DNA of 64,000 bases from Cristatella mucedo (lineage: Eukaryota > Bryozoa > Phylactolaemata > Cristatellidae): contig WPIO01000082.1 in the NCBI GenBank assembly GCA_009760855.2, positions 62,001 to 126,000 on the forward strand, in the 5' to 3' direction. The position numbers were made by a program, and so were the translations under genes. The notes under the pieces were generated by a model. That model was given only the letters and a program-made list of their open reading frames with translations, was not told the DNA's origin and ran no database searches. Shown piece by piece: positions 49,350 through 60,483 of this stretch. Numbering within the stretch: the stretch's first letter is position 1; each line of letters starts with the position of its first letter.

Positions 49350-49958
49350 TGTGCAGCTCTCGCCGACATCCTGTTCTCGAATGAAAAGTCGTCCAGTCGG
49401 ATCACGAGGATCGCCGAACTTGTTTAGTTTGTTTCGCGAGTCCGTTCAATTGCACAGATTGACTCCAGCCCAGGTGTCCAAAGGTCATGTTTTCGTCATA
49501 CAATATCGATGTCCAGTGCTGGAACGGAGCCATGGCGCTCGCCATCGTAGGGAAGATTTCCCGAGGGACCGACTACGAGCTCACGAGGGGCGTGCCGGCT
49601 GATAAGCTGGGCGGGGCATGCTTATCCTAGTTATGTTTGTTTGCAGCAGTCTGCCACCGCCGCCCACCACCACCATCGCTCCGACTCGGTCGCCAGTCTC
49701 GAGGTCGCGTTCGAGCTTATCCTGTCAGAGGGCGACTGCAGTTAAGGTCATACCGTATATGATGGCCAGATAGTAGTTCTTACAATAATCTCGATCGTAC
49801 TTAATAATACATCGTGCAGCTGCAAAGCCTCGGCTTATTTCGGCTATTTCGTAATCGGCTCTCGGTTATAATCCGGCAGTCTGGCTCATAGTTCGTAATC
49901 GAGACTGAGCCGTCAAGCTCACAGTTTGAGCAGTCGCAGGTCGTTGCAGCATGCCTGT
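49350..49958. repeat. Segmental duplication block R' (copy 2)
   Basis: Counterpart of 24960..25589, ending at GCATGCCTGT next to a SINE-B. This is the right edge of the Rac-3 unit. Confidence 0.8.
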
Positions 49959-49961
49959 GAA

Positions 49962-50155
49962 TTATAAAAAAAAATACTTACCGATTTAAAAGCCTCATTT
50001 GTATGGTGGCAGAAGATCTTAAGTGGCTATCACTACCGCTTGCCGCTGGCAATAGAGAATCGCCGACTGCAGGATTCGAACCCACGAATTCGATTGGTCG
50101 TGAAGAGCGAGTACCTTACCCCTGGGCTATCGCAGCCCAGTGTGTCCAGTCAGGA
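49962..50155 (-). mobile_element. SINE-B, minus strand
   Basis: Reverse strand: an A-box-like part (GCGATAGCCCAGGGGTAAGG), B box GTGGGTTCGAATCC (close to the GGTTCGANTCC consensus), body GCAAGCGGTAGTGATAGCC, and an A/T-rich tail at 49962..49975. Confidence 0.85.
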
Positions 50156-50300
50156 AGTCGCGAATGTATGGACCAGATTGGCTGCGGCGTCATTTCCAAT
50201 CGATCCCGAGTTTTGAATTGTTACGTACGTTTCGTGTGGTGAAAGTACGAAGACTTGGCAGCGGAGATGATGTGCACATGAGTCGATCGATCGCAAGCGG
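50156..50300 (-). mobile_element. Old LINE-A RT fragment
   Basis: Minus strand reads TIQNSGSIGNDAAANLVHTF, a decayed match to the family's [23 protein letters not shown]. Boundaries are uncertain. Confidence 0.5.
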
Positions 50301-50689
50301 TAGATTGACTGATGATTGGCGGGCTTATTGAGCATTTGTCTCGACTCCCTGACCTTTAATTCGTCTCTGGGGTAACCAACCGCTCCTGCCATGCTTGCTG
50401 TACATTAAGTAAACTGGTCAGTAAACACAGCACCGGTGAACTTGTTTCGCAACTGAACGAATAACCTGAACCCAGCAGACTCACAATGAGATGGTGTTGC
50501 AACAGAGGACAAGCTGGCCAGCGTTTGACTGGCTTCAGAGAGAACCGGAAGCCAGGTTACCCTTATTTTTGAGCCTCGCCAGGTGTTTTTGATGCTGCCA
50601 TCGAATCCTGTCGAGCAGAAAACCAACACTTTTGCTGACGACGTAAAGTATCTTTCATTCACGAACCAAGGGGTGATGTAAATTTAATT
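50301..50689. other. No feature recognised
   Basis: Sequence between two LINE fragments. The short frames have no domain. Confidence 0.4.
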
Positions 50690-51112
50690 AGACCCCTGGT
50701 CCTGTCTCGGCAAGGTCATTGCAATTCCATCGTGGCTGGGCTACCGAAAAAAGCCACTAGGCCATTGCAGCTGGTGATGAAAATGGCTGCAAGGCTAGTT
50801 GACAAATCCCAGAGGTTTGACAGTATGTCTTCTCTGCTGAAAGATCCTAGTTGGCTGCCGGTTGATAAACGGGTACAGACTAATGTTCTTACGCTGACCC
50901 GCAAAGCCCGCTAAGGCTTAGCTCCTTCATACCTACCTGAACTGCTCCGTTAGTTTCAGCCTCCTCGTGCCCTCAGTTCTTCTATGGACAACACATTAGC
51001 TGTTCCATTCCTTCACTTTAAGACCGTTGGTGACAGAAGCTTCTGCTCTGTAGGTCGTAGACTGTGGAACTCACTTCCACAACTCTTACGCAACGACATC
51101 CGCTCTCCTGCT
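50690..51112 (+). mobile_element. Old LINE-B thumb/C-terminal fragment
   Basis: Reads AGLPKKATRPLQLVMKMAARLV, SWLPVDKRVQTNVLTLT, a stop, then [26 protein letters not shown]. It matches the thumb and C-terminal region of LINE-B with about a fifth of residues changed. Truncated at both ends. Confidence 0.85.
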
Positions 51113-51565
51113 GTCGACAAGGAGAGAGCGACGAAAAGAGCAGGCCAGGCAAAGTGCAATCATGAATTTTGAAAACGCATCAACGCCTGCTTCACATGGT
51201 AAAGCGCCACATGAGCGAGCGTCGATCGCGGCGTGCGCCGCCCCGTGAGCTTCGATACGTATTCTGTGGCGGAGTCGAGCTGACGAGACCTATACCGGTC
51301 GGTGAGAGCTGACCCCTCGGAGTGTCAGCGCTCAGAGGTCGTCTATGGTCCTAGAGACAGACAGCTGCGCAAGCCATCGGTCCACGTGTAGTCAGTAGTG
51401 CAATGGTCAATGAGTGTACTACGATTTCATTACAGTGCTCAGAAGGCAGCTAGCTAGCTAGCCGAGTCACCCCCTCGGCGAACGATTGCTGCACAACAAC
51501 CCGGATGTTAGCTATGGGGGCGGCCCTGGCGAGCCCCGGCCGGACCCCCTTCGAAGTTCGTCTTA
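51113..51565. other. No feature recognised
   Basis: GC-moderate sequence leading to a terminal-inverted-repeat element. No frame of interest. Confidence 0.4.
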
Positions 51566-52264
51566 AGCTGTGTTTACACGGCAGACTTGTGCACAGATTT
51601 TGGACCTATTTCCCGCAGATTCGTGCTATTACGTCATCACGAGTCACCATATTTTGGGGCAGGAGCCAAATCTGCAGACTCTGATGAAAGAGAATCTGTT
51701 TCTACTTTTGGCTCCTCGCTGTCCAGCCGACCAATCAAAACCCCGGGGCTCGTCACATACAGCCACAGATAAAATAAAAACGGCTGCCGCTTGAAGACTC
51801 GAGTTATGTTAAGGTGTTCAAACCGAGTCTTTGAAAATGGGATGCTCATGCGTTGTAGACAAGGCCTTTTCTACTTTAAAAGACACCGCGCATCTGTTTA
51901 TGAAATCTACGAATAAACCCGTAACGGTGCATAATACTTAGCACAATACACCCATGGACCCGTGACGACGCACATTACTTGGTACTACGCACTTTACCGA
52001 AAAAGGCTGTTTATTTGCTTATCTTCCTTCTATTTATATTCTTTTCATACTACTCTACAACGATGACTGCAGCGGTGAACTCTTAACTTCTGCAGGTGAT
52101 GTCCGGGCGTCTTTTCTCGGAAACTTTATTTCATACCAGCCTCCCGGATTGGAGCGCGGGCTGTGTGCTGGACTCATACTGCCATCGAGTCTGCCGTGTA
52201 AACGTCTTAACTAGGAGGGAAGTGGGCGTCGGTCAGTAGGAAACCCTGCCGTGTAAACGCAGCT
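51566..52264. mobile_element. Non-autonomous DNA transposon (MITE-like), PIF/Harbinger-type target site
   Basis: Terminal inverted repeats AGCTGYGTTTACACGGCAG at 51566..51584 and, inverted, 52246..52264. TTA is directly duplicated on both sides (51563..51565, 52265..52267), as expected for TWA-type insertions of PIF/Harbinger elements. A second inverted copy of the end lies inside at 52191..52210. No transposase frame is present in the 699 bases, so it would depend on a transposase from elsewhere. Confidence 0.75.
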
Positions 52265-52279
52265 TTAGGGGTGAACGAA

Positions 52280-53670
52280 GTTTGGCCGATGAGAAAGCAG
52301 ATTGGTGCGCATGGACGTGTAAGGGTGGCGCTGTAAAAATTGTCCGCCTCTGGCTGCGGCTGGCTCGCGAGAGAGAGAGACGTGCTCGGCGTAACGCGCC
52401 TGCACCGTGCTGTGGGGAAGGCCGGATCGCGAGCTGCTTAATGAGCGCTATTGCTCCTTGCAGATATTTGGACCGTGTACCGCGAATCGAACGGTCGGCT
52501 ATCCGTCGAAATCCGTTGGATTAAAAAAGCAAAAGCAATTCGTCAATTGAAACGTGCCGTGCCGACAGATCATCCTCGGCGCGCCGGATACCTAGCAATA
52601 AAATACGCCTTACATTCGATTAGACCACCCCTTGGTCGACGTCGTCATCCGCTAGGCGCGGAAATACAAGAGGACGCTGCCATTCCGTCGCCGGCCCTCG
52701 CGGGCTGACGTTTTAGGTTCGAGCAGAGACAGGAGACACGGTTTCGACGAGCTCGCGCGATTCCGCTCCCGATTCGCTCTGACCGCGATTCGTGCTGCGA
52801 GCCATTGTGACGCGATCGTTTGTGCCGATCGTCGCTGACCGAGTATGGCTCTCTAGCTGATCGCGCCCTGATTTCGGGCGAATACGGCTCCATGGGCTGC
52901 GGGCCATCCATTCTTGGCCAGCCACGTGAGTGCCACTCCCCCCTCACGCGCGCCGTTCTCTCGATTCCTACGCTTTCGCATTATCTACGTGCCGGCATCG
53001 CAGTCGGCGGCGGCGGCGGTCCTAACGGGAGCGAACCGCGTGCATTGTAGGTGCTCTGCAGCCGGCCGGAGCGTAAGTAAGCGATTTCGGCTCGGCGGCA
53101 TCTCGGCGCACGCTCGCGGGCGGGCTCCGAGCGTGCGCCCTTGACGTTCGCGCGGCACTGTGCACAGCACGTGCCTGGATGCATGCGCTCGTGCGCAGCC
53201 CCGAAGCGCACGGCGGGCAGCGTCGACGGTGCGGGCGAGTGCAGCAGCGTTGCCCCGGAGGCAGCGCTGCGGCTGCTGCCTCCAATGACGCACCAAGAGA
53301 GGTCCCCGACACGCTCGCCGCCGCGAGGCTAGGCTGGCTCCGGAGTTTCGACGGCGCGTCCGTCCGCTTTCCCTAGACGACCGAACGGGCGGCGCGTCCG
53401 CTTTCCCTAGACGACCGAACGGTGCTGGCCACTCGGTGTGCGAGCCCCGACGGCCGGCCGCTGTCACAAGCTGAGTCTCCTGCGGAGGAGGCGGCGGCGG
53501 TGACGGCCACGAGTGCGACCTCCTTCTGCGCCTGCGTCCGCAGGGATACGAGCGAAGAATCCCGGCGAACTGTCAGTCGCCGAGCGACGGTTCGCGGGCC
53601 ACCGCAGCTCATGAGCCAGTGCCGCCACCGGCGGTTCGCAGGTGGCGGCAGCCCGCGCGGCCGCATTTGA
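52280..53670 (+). promoter_or_regulatory. CpG-rich tract, candidate promoter / first-exon region
   Basis: Very rich in CG dinucleotides compared with the LINE-dense left part. All six frames are long because of base composition. Candidate donors GTGAGT at 52926 and GTAAGT at 53072. A ~33-base tandem duplication (TTTCCCTAGACGACCGAACG twice) sits near 53375..53422. The strand is a guess from the candidate exon inside it. Confidence 0.4.
52892..52925 (+). CDS. Candidate first coding exon, MGC-type acylated N-terminus
   Basis: ATG at 52892 encodes MGCGPSILGQP then meets a GTGAGT donor at 52926. Gly2-Cys3 at an N-terminus is typical of proteins that are N-myristoylated and palmitoylated, and MGC(A/G)PSI resembles the start of PDE8-type phosphodiesterases. 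Only 34 nt, no downstream exon identified, and the -3 base is not a purine. Weak support. Confidence 0.2.
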
Positions 53671-53989
53671 AAGAAAAAATTAATTCATTCGCTTATCGGC
53701 TTTCGGCCCTTCGAAAGACATTGCAATAGATAAGGCAATTCCTTGCCTTCCTCATCGCCTCCAGACACTGCAGCAGTCCGCACCAGCAACGAAACGTTGC
53801 CAGCGAAAGCACCCTCGCTCCGAAGGCGCCATTGACTTCCGCACTGAGGTCATTCACTCCGCACTGAGGTCATTGACTGAGGTATTCGGGTCAATCGAGC
53901 AGCAAAGAAGCGTCCTACGGAGCTTTCGGCATCGTGGTGAATGACATTTTTTCTTTGAGAGCGGAATAATTGCGGTAGCATCCTGAATA
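53671..53989. other. Short tandem repeat, otherwise nothing recognised
   Basis: CCGCACTGAGGTCATT occurs in tandem around 53834..53875. The remainder shows no gene or element. Confidence 0.5.
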
Positions 53990-54045
53990 TGAACCCACGA
54001 CATGGTTAGTAGAGAGCGAGTACCTTGCCCTCGGGCTAAAACTTA
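53990..54045 (-). mobile_element. SINE-B head fragment
   Basis: Minus strand carries the tRNA-like head only (CGAGGGCAAGGTACTCGCTC, then CCATGTCGTGGGTTCA). The body is missing. Confidence 0.5.
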
Positions 54046-54227
54046 GGGCCAAACCCTATAAAAAATTGACGAAAAACCAAGAGCGATGGAGATAAGAACA
54101 ATGACCACGGAAAACAAGTTACACAAGGCGAGTGTCGTCGAGCAAATCCATTCGTTTAATTTTTTGCTTATGTTTTCGCAGATTTCTTTCGCCTCACTCC
54201 TTTTGACCGATCATCCAAGGCAGGATA

Positions 54228-54371
54228 TATAAATATATATAATTCATTTATATAGCGCCCCAAGAGAACTTAATCTCTATTCAGGCGCTTCACATACGCC
54301 TCGGGGCTCGAGCCCACGACCTCAGTCAGACCTTGGTCGGAGCGAGCACCTTAACCGCTAGACCAAACCGG
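54228..54371 (-). mobile_element. SINE-A: tRNA-derived head joined to LINE-A 3' tail
   Basis: Minus strand: A box TGGTCTAGCGGTTAAGG, B box GTGGGCTCGAGCCCC about 35 bases later, then almost at once AAGCGCCTGAATAGAGATT and AAGTTCTCTTGGGGCGCT, the same hairpin as the LINE-A 3' end, and an A/T-rich tail. This is the classic layout of a SINE mobilised by a partner LINE through a shared 3' end. It is about 140 bases long. Confidence 0.85.
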
Positions 54372-54520
54372 ATGTCAGTTGCTCGCTCTTCACGACCGAG
54401 ATCGTGGGTTCGAGTCCGGCACCATGCAAACCTTTATTGTCAATTGCAAGCGGCGGTGATAGCTGTTAAGGCTCTACAGCCGCTATACAAATGAGGCTGA
54501 GGAATCAGCTAACCACGAGG
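54372..54520 (+). mobile_element. SINE-B, head-to-head with SINE-A
   Basis: B box GTGGGTTCGAGTCCGG, then TTGCAAGCGGCGGTGATAG and the SINE-B body. The two tRNA heads face away from a common point near 54371. Neither is a tRNA gene: no cloverleaf 3' half is present. Confidence 0.8.
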
Positions 54521-56237
54521 CTAAGACTTCGCTGTCTACCGGGACGCATGAGGTCTAAAGGTACGCGGGTCTAAGGCTTTTGCCGCCGAGCGCCGTACAT
54601 TAGCGAATTCCTCCGCACCGGCGGGGCGCCGACGTATGGCTTTCACTCGCTGACTAGCGAGCCAGTCAAGAGCGTGCCCAAGATTTTGGCACGGGGAGCT
54701 AAACCCCGACCGTACGATACTAAGCACACACTCAGGGTCTTGTCTTAGACTAGACACAGTAGCACTCAGCACAGAAAAGCTCATCGGCCTCTCTGAAGAA
54801 CCTATCCAATTTTATTCATTTTAAGTGTTCACTTTAGTCACTAGTTTAACTGTTGAAATTCCTTTTAAAACCTTTAGCTCCTTGCCCAAGGCATGTCACC
54901 AGGAAGCGTCTTTTCGGCGCGCTCAAAACAAATTCGCAATCCTATTTAGCGAGCCTGAAGCAATGAAAGTAGCTGAAGGCGTACCGCTCGGTCAGCCTCT
55001 CTGAATCTGAGTCTAAAAAACTAGCTATTTAGCAGCTTCCAAAAGAAGGTTCATCATACGAATGATAGTTCTTCTGGAAACAGACGCTGAACGTGCGCGC
55101 CAAAGGTGCACGGTCCTAGCAGAGCATCTACTCCCATTTAAAGCGAAAGTTCCCTCGCCTCTGCTCATTGGTCGGCCTCGCCCGCCTCGGTCGCGCGCTA
55201 GAGCGACCGGGAACGACAAGCGCGGCAAATGCTTGCACCCTAGGAAGACTAGCATGGCTATGAATGCTTTTAGCCCTAGGAATGCTTGCATGCCTAGGAA
55301 TGCTTTAAGCCCTAGGCGGGTCGCTGAAGTTAGTAGCCAGAGATCGTCGCCGTTTAGCCGCCGCCTACAGAGCTAATTTAAAAATTCCGATTTTCTGGCA
55401 ATTCCTTTGCGGAGGGTCACGACTAGCTCCGATGGAGCTCCGCGCTTAACGCCTTGTAGTCGTCCTTGCATCCGCGTGGAATGCTGGTTGCAATCAAAGC
55501 CCCTCTCACCAAACACTGCCCCTTGGTCCGGCCATTGAAGGCCCGCTCGCACGTTGTGGGTTGACAGCAGGCTTCCAGTGAGGGGCCACCGGGCTCAGCT
55601 AGTGGCTCTAGCTTCGCACATCGGCCTCAGGCATGGCGCAGACTCAGCGCTACCTCTTCACTGAGAGGCCACCATTTTCTCAATGAGGCTAAACAGAAGG
55701 CCAGCGCCTGCGAATTACATTGGCCTACAGGTCCAGTTTTTAAGGGGGACTATCCGAGCGAAATCATTTTTTTGAGTTCCTATCGGACGTTGACACCACT
55801 GTGACTGGTCTGGGGAGGCCTTCAGTGCGACGCTTAAGGACTCTCCCTAAAAAAAAAATACTTTTTAGAGGGGCTAAGGTATCTTTTGGGGGGCTCGCTT
55901 TCGGTGCACTTCGCCAGGATTCTGCCATTTTTTTAGATAGAGATACTTTAGCCTACCGGGCAGGTAGCCTATTCGGCGTAGCATCGGGCTCTATAAATAG
56001 GAATGCCAGCGCTTTTTTGGGTGGTATATATAAAAATTCTTCCACGCTGCGCTTTTCCGTTGCATGTTCAGATTTTGCCAAATGTGTTTAAGAACTTTCA
56101 GATGATCGAGCAGAAAATTTCATCTTGAATGCACTTCTTCGGTGGGCAAAAATTATAGTTTGCTTGATCATTGTTACAACAACCGACTGAATTTTTATGG
56201 CAAAGGTGGTCACGAGGCCTGATGAATTGTACACATT
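54521..56237. other. Unassigned 1.7 kb with a short repeat cluster
   Basis: Contains ORF-sized frames (54536..54784 minus; 55062..55376 plus; 55801..56091 plus) that I cannot match to any family. Three ~18-base units of CCTAGGAATGCTT type lie at 55255..55317. No splice-supported gene model. Confidence 0.4.
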
Positions 56238-56860
56238 ACAATATTAATAATAAGAATGCACTTGTATAGCTTCCTCAGAGAACTTAATCTTTTTCTAAGC
56301 ACTTTACATTTGCGGTAAATCAAACATGATGCAATGGTCAGTGGCAGCATGCTCAAAGACAACAAGCACAATATGGTTAGAGGTGGCACGCACAGGTTCA
56401 GCATGCAATTTTAGTCATGACACGGTAAAGTTTCAGTAATTTAGTAGCCATCCAAGTGTTTATGCCGTCAGTGGAGCCTGCAAGGGTATTATAAGCGAGT
56501 TGGAAGCTGAGCATGGCTACAGGGGTCGTAGAATAAGTACCACCGAGTGTCCTCGGCATAGAAATAAAAGCAAAGATTGCGTTAGGCGATGATTTCGGCT
56601 AGTGGGAAAGTGTACGTAGCAGCGAAAAGGAAAGGGTCACGGACCAACCCCGAGGAACCACATATTCGAAGGCTCCCGGATGAACGACTGCCATGTATAT
56701 CTTTACTCGAACATCTCTCACTGTGGTAGTTTCTAAGCCATATTAGCATTGTGCCAGTAATACCTAAATACGCTGAGAGGTCCTCCAGAGGATTTGGAAG
56801 GATCGATCGTGCTGCTTGGAGAGATCTAGAAGGACAGGCAGCAGAAGAGGCCCAGTACCC
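56238..56860 (-). mobile_element. Old LINE-A copy
   Basis: 3' tail (ATT-like) and a decayed hairpin at 56265..56312, then 3'UTR and, after a deletion, decayed RT coding sequence. The minus strand reads YLGITGTMLIWLR and FYFYAEDTRWYLF, so YADD is changed to YAED. More diverged than other copies. Confidence 0.75.
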
Positions 56861-57164
56861 TAATCACCGAGGTTTATTTCAACTTTACGGATGCTCAGGT
56901 CACGTTTCAGGTGTTCTCAATGAGCAGCTGCTGTTTCCAAGTACGTAATTCGAGGGAAAAACCGACTGACGCGTCTCTGGCGGTAGTAATGCAGCTATTC
57001 TAACTCTCGCCATTCCCGACCAGGCGCCAGGCCGGTTTTCCCCATCGTAGCCACACCGCCTCTAAGCAATCAATCAAACAGCCGGACGGCAGCAATCAGT
57101 ACCGGCAAGCTCAGCTGGCTCAGCTTAACTGCAAAGCGTTGTGCCCTTCCACGTAGCATCAATA
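56861..57164. other. No feature recognised
   Basis: About 300 bases without recognisable content, ending in a short (AAT)n that starts the next LINE fragment. Confidence 0.4.
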
Positions 57165-57392
57165 ATAATAATAATAACCATCATCCCGACTTGACTTCTG
57201 TAAATTGCTGCTTGCTGGCCTACCGGCATGTGCAATCAGGCGATTACAGCTTGTGCAAAACTCTGCAGCTAGGCTTGTCTGTCGTGATCGTCGAAGTTGC
57301 CACATCACACCACTTCTCGCCGACCTGCACTGGCTACCAAGTCAAGAGAAACGGATTGATTTCAAGGTTTTGTCGCTCACTTTTAGGTCAAT
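57165..57392 (+). mobile_element. LINE-A thumb fragment after (AAT)n
   Basis: Reads [19 protein letters not shown] through [13 protein letters not shown] and KVLSLTFR, then breaks off at a junction with inverted LINE-A sequence. Confidence 0.85.
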
Positions 57393-57541
57393 TTAGATGT
57401 AGCATCTGTGTCCAAGTTAGCCCAAATCTCAGTAAATTTATGTAGCTAAAAGTAAGCAGACTTGACTGTGGAGCTGATGTGGTCGTCTAATTGGAAGGTC
57501 ACTTTGGAGCAGGACACCTAGATATCGAACCGATTCAACGG
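57392..57541 (-). mobile_element. Inverted LINE-A fragment
   Basis: Minus strand carries the part of LINE-A that normally lies just upstream of the thumb fragment at 57165..57392 ([19 protein letters not shown] region). The two adjacent segments are in opposite orientation, as produced by an internal inversion such as twin priming. Confidence 0.75.
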
Positions 57542-57542
57542 A

Positions 57543-60481
57543 TCGATAAACTGCCCGACAACAAAAGACGCTACCCAATCTGGTTTCTCGTTCTTTCACA
57601 CCCCTAGATCGATCAAAACTGGAGGTGGAGTTGCTATTATCGTGCGCTCGAAATTCAACTTCAAGCCATTTGCAGTACCCGCGAAGCAGTCTTTTGAATT
57701 AGTTGTCGTGGTCTCATCCGAAAAGAAGCTACCGATAGTGGCAGCAGTCTATCGCCCACCAGGTACCAAATCCTCTTTTATCTCAGATTTCTCAGATCTC
57801 ATTTCGATTCTGTGTGCAAGAAATCGTTCCTTCCTCGGTATGGGTGATTTTAACGTTCACTTTGATAACTTATCTGACGCTTTCAGCACCAAATTTCGTG
57901 CATTGACTGACTCATTGTCTCTTGTAGCTCATGTGCACGGCCCTACTCACATCAAGGGTCACACAGTCGACCAGATTTTCTCATACAACTGCACTTTGTC
58001 ATCACCAATTATCACCAAATCCTGCTTATCTGACCACATGCAGATCTCGTTCAATCTACAGTGTGTGCCCACCTCCTCCTCTAAAATAACCTCTGAATCG
58101 CAAAACCTCAAGACCCTTGCTTGACATCGATGCTGTCCGTGCGAGAATATCTGCTTCACCTCTGCTGCTCAGTCGTCCCTCCGATCTGTCATTGGTAGAT
58201 AGCTACAACACGACACTAGCTGACACGCTCCACGAGTTTGCACCTCTGACTAAGCGGACTGCGTGCCCTCGCCCAGACGGCCCATGGTTTACCACAGACA
58301 TTAAACTAGCCAGGTCTACTAAGCTCAAGCTTGAAAAAGCATACAAAAGATTAGGATTGACTGTCCATCGACAGGCATATGAAGACTACTGTAGGTCGTA
58401 CCAATCGATCCTAACAAAGGCCAAATCTAGCTTTTATAGAAACATTGTTGAATCATTGATGCACAATCCAAACCTGCTGATGTCGACGATCAACCATCTC
58501 CTCAACCGCTCCCAGGTTAGCTCCTTATCAAATGATTCTTGCGATGATCTAGCCGATCGCTTCTCTCGACTCTTTGTGTAGAAGATAGACAAGATCAGGG
58601 AATCCGTCCCTGCGATTACAACATCTCCACTAGAATGCTATTCCCCGATTCCTGGCTGCACCTCAACGTCTACACTTAAGCTGGTCACTAGTGATGTTGT
58701 CCTGAAGTTCGTATCCCAATCAAAGAAGACAACAAGTCCTCTGGACCCTATTCCCATCGTCCTGCTCCTACGTTGCATTGATCTGCTGCTGCCATGCATA
58801 ACCAACATCATTAATATGTCTTTAGCCTCAGGTCATGTCCCAGCACCTTTCAAAAAAGCTGTAATCAGGCCACTTCTCTAGAAATCGACACTAGACCAAG
58901 AGAACTTGAGCAACTACCGCCCAGTCTCCCTTCTGCCATTCCTATCGAAGACACTAAGGGTCGTGGCAGACCAGCGGAACTCATATATCGAAACCTTACA
59001 CCTTGCTAGTAAGTTCCAGTCTGGCTTCAGAGCTAATCACCCCACAGAGTCAGCATTGCTTAGGGTATACAACGACTTACTTAGGAATGCAGACATGGGT
59101 AGAGTGTCTCTGCTTGTTTTGCTCGATCTTTCGGCAGCTTTTGATACCATCGATCACAAAGTTCTTCTAGAGCGCCTCTCATCTCGCCTGGGCATCACTG
59201 GCACTGCTCTGCAGTGGTTCAGGTCCTATCTCAGTGGGAGACTCCAGAGTGTTGACGTGAAGAGACAAAGATCATCTGAGGTACCTATGAAATATGGCGT
59301 ACCTCAGGGCTCCGTGCTAGGTCCTGTTCTTTTCACGGTTTATACTCTGCCTCTTGCTGATGTGATTGCCAAGACAATCTAGGCTTTCATTTCTATGCGG
59401 ATGACACTCAGTTGTACCTTTGCTTTGATCTCTCCCAGCATTCGAGCACCTCAAATTCTCTCAACTCACTTGCTGCATGTATTGATGACATCCGCACATG
59501 GACGGCAGCAAATTTTCTAAAACTAAACGATGATAAAACCAACTTACTAGTTATGAGCAAACCCAGTGTGATTCAGAAATTGGAAAGGCTGACTCTCAAA
59601 ATTGGCTCTGCTAGCATATCTCTTATTGAATCAGCTCGAAATCTAGGTGTCGTATTCCAAAGCGACCTCTCGTTAGACGACCATATCAGCTCCAAAGTCA
59701 AATCTGCCTATTTTCAGCTTCATAACATTGCTAAAATTCGGGCTTGTTTAGATAAGGATACCACATCTAAGTCGGTCCATGCATTCGTGACAACCCGTCT
59801 CGACTTCTGCAACTCACTGCTCGCTGGCCTACCGGCATGTGCGATCAGGTGATTGCAGCTGATGCAAAACTCCGCAGCTAGGCTTGTCTGTCGTGAGCGT
59901 CGCAGTTGCCACATTACTCCACTTCTCGCCGACCTGCACTGGCTACCAGTCAAGCAACGGATTGACTTCAAGGTTTTGTCGCTCACTTTTAGGTCACTTC
60001 ATTATTTGGCTCCAGCCTATCTCTTAGATCTACTCCCCCATCAGGCCAAGCACCATACCACCCGCTTTTCGGAATCCAACACTCTACAAATACCCCGTAC
60101 AAACCTCAAATCTTTTGGTGACCGTGCATTTAGTTCGTATGCTCCCAAAGCCTGGAATTCCCTCCCGACCTGCGTCAGAACATGCCCTGACCTGACCACA
60201 TTTAAAAAGAATTTAAAAACACACCTATTTAAGACAGCATTTAGTGGGTCCCTGTGATTCGTCCTTCATGTGCTTATGCGTGCTGACACTGTGCATGCTG
60301 CCACTAGCCACATTTGCATGCTGACCCTGTGCATGTCACCCTAACCATGTTATTCATTTTGTTTGCTTGTCAAGCATGATTTTACTCACCATTCAATTGC
60401 ATTTCTCTTTGCAGCAAATGTAACGCACCTAGAGAGAGACTGAGTTCTCTGAGGGTGCTTTATCAAGTGCATTATTATTAT
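57543..60481 (+). mobile_element. LINE-A, longest plus-strand copy: endonuclease + RT + 3' tail
   Basis: Starts inside the endonuclease ([19 protein letters not shown]). GMGDFNVHFDN and [14 protein letters not shown] are kept. The linker ([25 protein letters not shown]) follows after a frameshift near 58120. Stops at 58579 and 58879. RT has [15 protein letters not shown] and [13 protein letters not shown], and a 1-base deletion near 59375 shifts the frame just before FYADDTQ. A TGA at 59850 follows. C-terminal region to 60257, 3'UTR, hairpin at 60423..60461, then ATTATTATT. Clearly inactive but useful as a family reference. Confidence 0.93.
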
Positions 60482-60483
60482 TT

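Noticed and set aside
53022-53670. Several overlapping Arg/Ala-rich frames in the CpG-rich tract
   Set aside because: All frames are long because stop codons are rare in GC-rich DNA. None shows a domain or continues across a plausible intron.
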